Assembly: GCF_003939025.1 (NCBI RefSeq)
Contig: NZ_RQIH01000005.1
Coordinates: 62,001 to 126,000 of the forward strand
Reading direction: 5' to 3'
Length of the DNA: 64,000 bases
Source of the DNA: Rhizobium sophoriradicis
GTDB lineage: Bacteria > Pseudomonadota > Alphaproteobacteria > Rhizobiales > Rhizobiaceae
Part shown: positions 62,847-64,000 of the stretch, in pieces
Layout: each line of letters opens with the position of its first letter
How positions within the stretch are numbered: position 1 is the stretch's first letter
Translations under genes and position numbers: made by a program
The notes under the pieces: generated by a model
Database searches by the model: none
Seen by the model: the letters and a program-made list of their open reading frames with translations, nothing else
Told to the model about the DNA's origin: nothing

Positions 62847-63188
62847 TTAACCGTTTTCGGCAGCCGGAAAAAGATCGAACAGCGATTCGAGGAAGGCGAG
62901 CACACTGAGATCGCCGATGCTGTAATAAACCAGCCTGCCTTCGCGGCGTGTATTGACCAGACCTACAAGCCTCAGGCGCGCAAGCTGCTGCGAGACCATT
63001 GCCTGTTGAATGCCGAGAATAGTCTCGATTTCACCGACCGTCCGCTCCTCATTCGCTAATATGCAGAGAATCAGAAGTCGGGTCTGGTGCGCCAGCGCTT
63101 TCAGCAGATCGCTCGCCTCGTGGGCTTTTCCAGCGAGTTTGTGCAAGTCCTGGCCGGACATCCCCGGCTCGGGTTTGGGCAACGGCAT
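62847..63188 (-). CDS. ArsR-family regulator, BigR/SqrR-like
   Basis: A winged-helix repressor of 113 residues: DLLKALAHQTRLLILCILANEERTVGEIETILGIQQAMVSQQLARLRLVGLVNTRREGRLVYYSI. This resembles the persulfide sensors BigR and SqrR, where Cys near 42 and Cys near 108 form a sulfur bridge. Here C42 is present but position 107-108 is FP, so the second cysteine is missing. An ATTC-N8-GAAT site lies 45 bases upstream. Start 63188 lacks a strong ribosome site; 63161 is an alternative. The next gene downstream is LysR, not a sulfur gene. Confidence 0.85.
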   Translation of the reverse strand: MPLPKPEPGMSGQDLHKLAGKAHEASDLLKALAHQTRLLILCILANEERTVGEIETILGIQQAMVSQQLARLRLVGLVNTRREGRLVYYSIGDLSVLAFLESLFDLFPAAENG

Positions 63189-63232
63189 TCGGTATCTCGG
63201 AAGGAAGCACTGAGGTAGATCAGTACAATAGC

Positions 63233-63252
63233 ATATTCACACAAGCGAATTA
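63233..63252. promoter_or_regulatory. ATTC-N8-GAAT operator for the ArsR-family gene
   Basis: ATATTC (63233-63238) and GAATTA (63247-63252) are separated by exactly eight bases. From general knowledge this spacing is that of the BigR/SqrR operator, and the site lies 45 bases upstream of the regulator start, so autoregulation is likely. Confidence 0.6.
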
Positions 63253-63290
63253 TTCCAAAGTAACGAAATGCCAAAAAAAGTCCAAGCAAA

Positions 63291-64000
63291 TCAGCAGATA
63301 AGCTGGCCGCCATTGATCTCGATCACCTGACCGGTGATGTAGCCCGAAAGCAAAGGGGCGGCCAGAAAGAGATAGGCGGGGGCACAATCCTCCGCCGTGC
63401 CGAGCCGCTGTAAGGGTATGGTCTTCTTCGTCTGCTCCAACTTTTCGCGGGAGGAATAGCGCTCATGGAAATCCGTCTCGATCGTTCCCGGCGAGACGCA
63501 GTTGACCCGGATGCCATCCGGCGCCAGCTCACGGGCAAGCGCCTTGGAATAGGTGGAAACGAAGGCTTTCGAGGCCGAATAGACCGAAGAACCGGGACTG
63601 CCGCCGGTCAGCGCTGAAATCGAAACGGTGTTGACGATGGCCGCGCCTTCGGCCGCCTTCAATGCCGGCAACAGCGCCCGGGTCAGCGCCACCACCGACG
63701 TCTGGTTCAGCCGCACGATCGCTTCATAATCTGCGTCCGTCAGCGTCGCAGCCGGAAAACGGCCGAGCATGGTGCCGGCATTGTTGACGAGCACATGCAC
63801 CTTGTCGAAAAAGGCGAGGGCATCCTCCGCAAATTGCGCGGCGCCGCCGACGGCGGTGAAATCGGCGTGCAGCAACAGCGCCCGTCTTTCCGATTCGGCC
63901 GTCAGCAGGAAATCCGGCAGATCCCGTCCAGGTTTGCGGCCGGTATGGACGATCACCTTCGCGCCGCAATCCAGGAACTGGCGGGCCACCTCGAGGCCGA
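63291..64000 (-). CDS. SDR-family oxidoreductase, N terminus outside the window
   Basis: At least 232 residues of a short-chain dehydrogenase/reductase. The visible part starts around the second strand (ARQFLDCGAKVIVHTGRKPGRD), and has LVNNAGTMLG, the catalytic Ser region NTVSISALTGGSPGSSVYSASK with YxxxK, and RVNCVSPGTIETDF. The TGxxxGxG cofactor loop should lie beyond 64000, so the frame is cut by the window edge, not degenerate. SDR substrate is unknown. It ends about 100 bases before the ArsR gene. Confidence 0.85.
   Translation of the reverse strand, partial: GLEVARQFLDCGAKVIVHTGRKPGRDLPDFLLTAESERRALLLHADFTAVGGAAQFAEDALAFFDKVHVLVNNAGTMLGRFPAATLTDADYEAIVRLNQTSVVALTRALLPALKAAEGAAIVNTVSISALTGGSPGSSVYSASKAFVSTYSKALARELAPDGIRVNCVSPGTIETDFHERYSSREKLEQTKKTIPLQRLGTAEDCAPAYLFLAAPLLSGYITGQVIEINGGQLIC

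Overview
The window is a stretch of alphaproteobacterial chromosome. High GC content, the single gene copies and the gene content (aerobic cobaltochelatase cobT/cobS, ALA-synthase hemA, DUF982 and DUF3108 proteins, a two-PAS soluble chemoreceptor, many sugar ABC and TRAP importers) point to Rhizobium, most likely the R. leguminosarum/R. etli group. This is judged from protein character, not from a database search. I see no insertion sequence, phage gene or CRISPR array; it reads as core and near-core genome with a few catabolic loci.

Layout. 0.1-5.7 kb: a methyltransferase, glyoxalase II, a DUF985 cupin, a DMT exporter, a DUF3108 envelope protein, ribosomal protein L28 and a queuosine-precursor transporter behind a possible RNA pseudoknot. 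5.7-9.7 kb: a phytase-like esterase and cobS-cobT. 10-14.1 kb: a J-domain protein facing bolA, then aroK-aroB-CNNM transporter as an overlapping operon. 14.2-18 kb: a 58-residue membrane peptide gene, xerD, accA, an L,D-transpeptidase lipoprotein and a TusA-like protein. 18.2-22.3 kb: a TRAP importer (P, Q, M) with its FadR-type regulator. 22.3-26.1 kb: a His-rich CobW GTPase, a D,D-carboxypeptidase, an M20 amidohydrolase and tRNA-Arg(CCT). 26.1-30.3 kb: small hypothetical genes and dxr.

30.3-37.6 kb is a catabolic operon (lacI, solute-binding protein, two permeases, GH127 beta-L-arabinofuranosidase, ATPase) with two LacI-type palindromes around its promoter. The regulator has no ATG/GTG/TTG start that would keep its DNA-binding domain whole; a CTG follows a perfect Shine-Dalgarno sequence. 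37.8-48.2 kb: hemA, a glycine-zipper lipoprotein and the tamA-tamB envelope assembly pair. TamB is 2149 residues long because of an exact array of eight 107-residue repeats. 48.3-51 kb: arginine catabolism (Lrp-type regulator, arginase, ornithine aminotransferase). 51.2-53.7 kb: cheW and a soluble PAS-PAS chemoreceptor ending in SWEEF. 53.8-62.8 kb: an OFA-family anion transporter and a complete NAD-linked molybdenum formate dehydrogenase operon (fdsG-fdsB-fdsA-fdhD-fdsD) downstream of a LysR gene. 62.8-64 kb: a BigR/SqrR-like ArsR regulator with its operator, and an SDR gene cut by the window edge.

The items most worth following up are the pseudoknot before the queuosine transporter, the TamB repeat array, the CTG start with dual operators in the arabinoside locus, and the BigR-like repressor lacking its distal cysteine.
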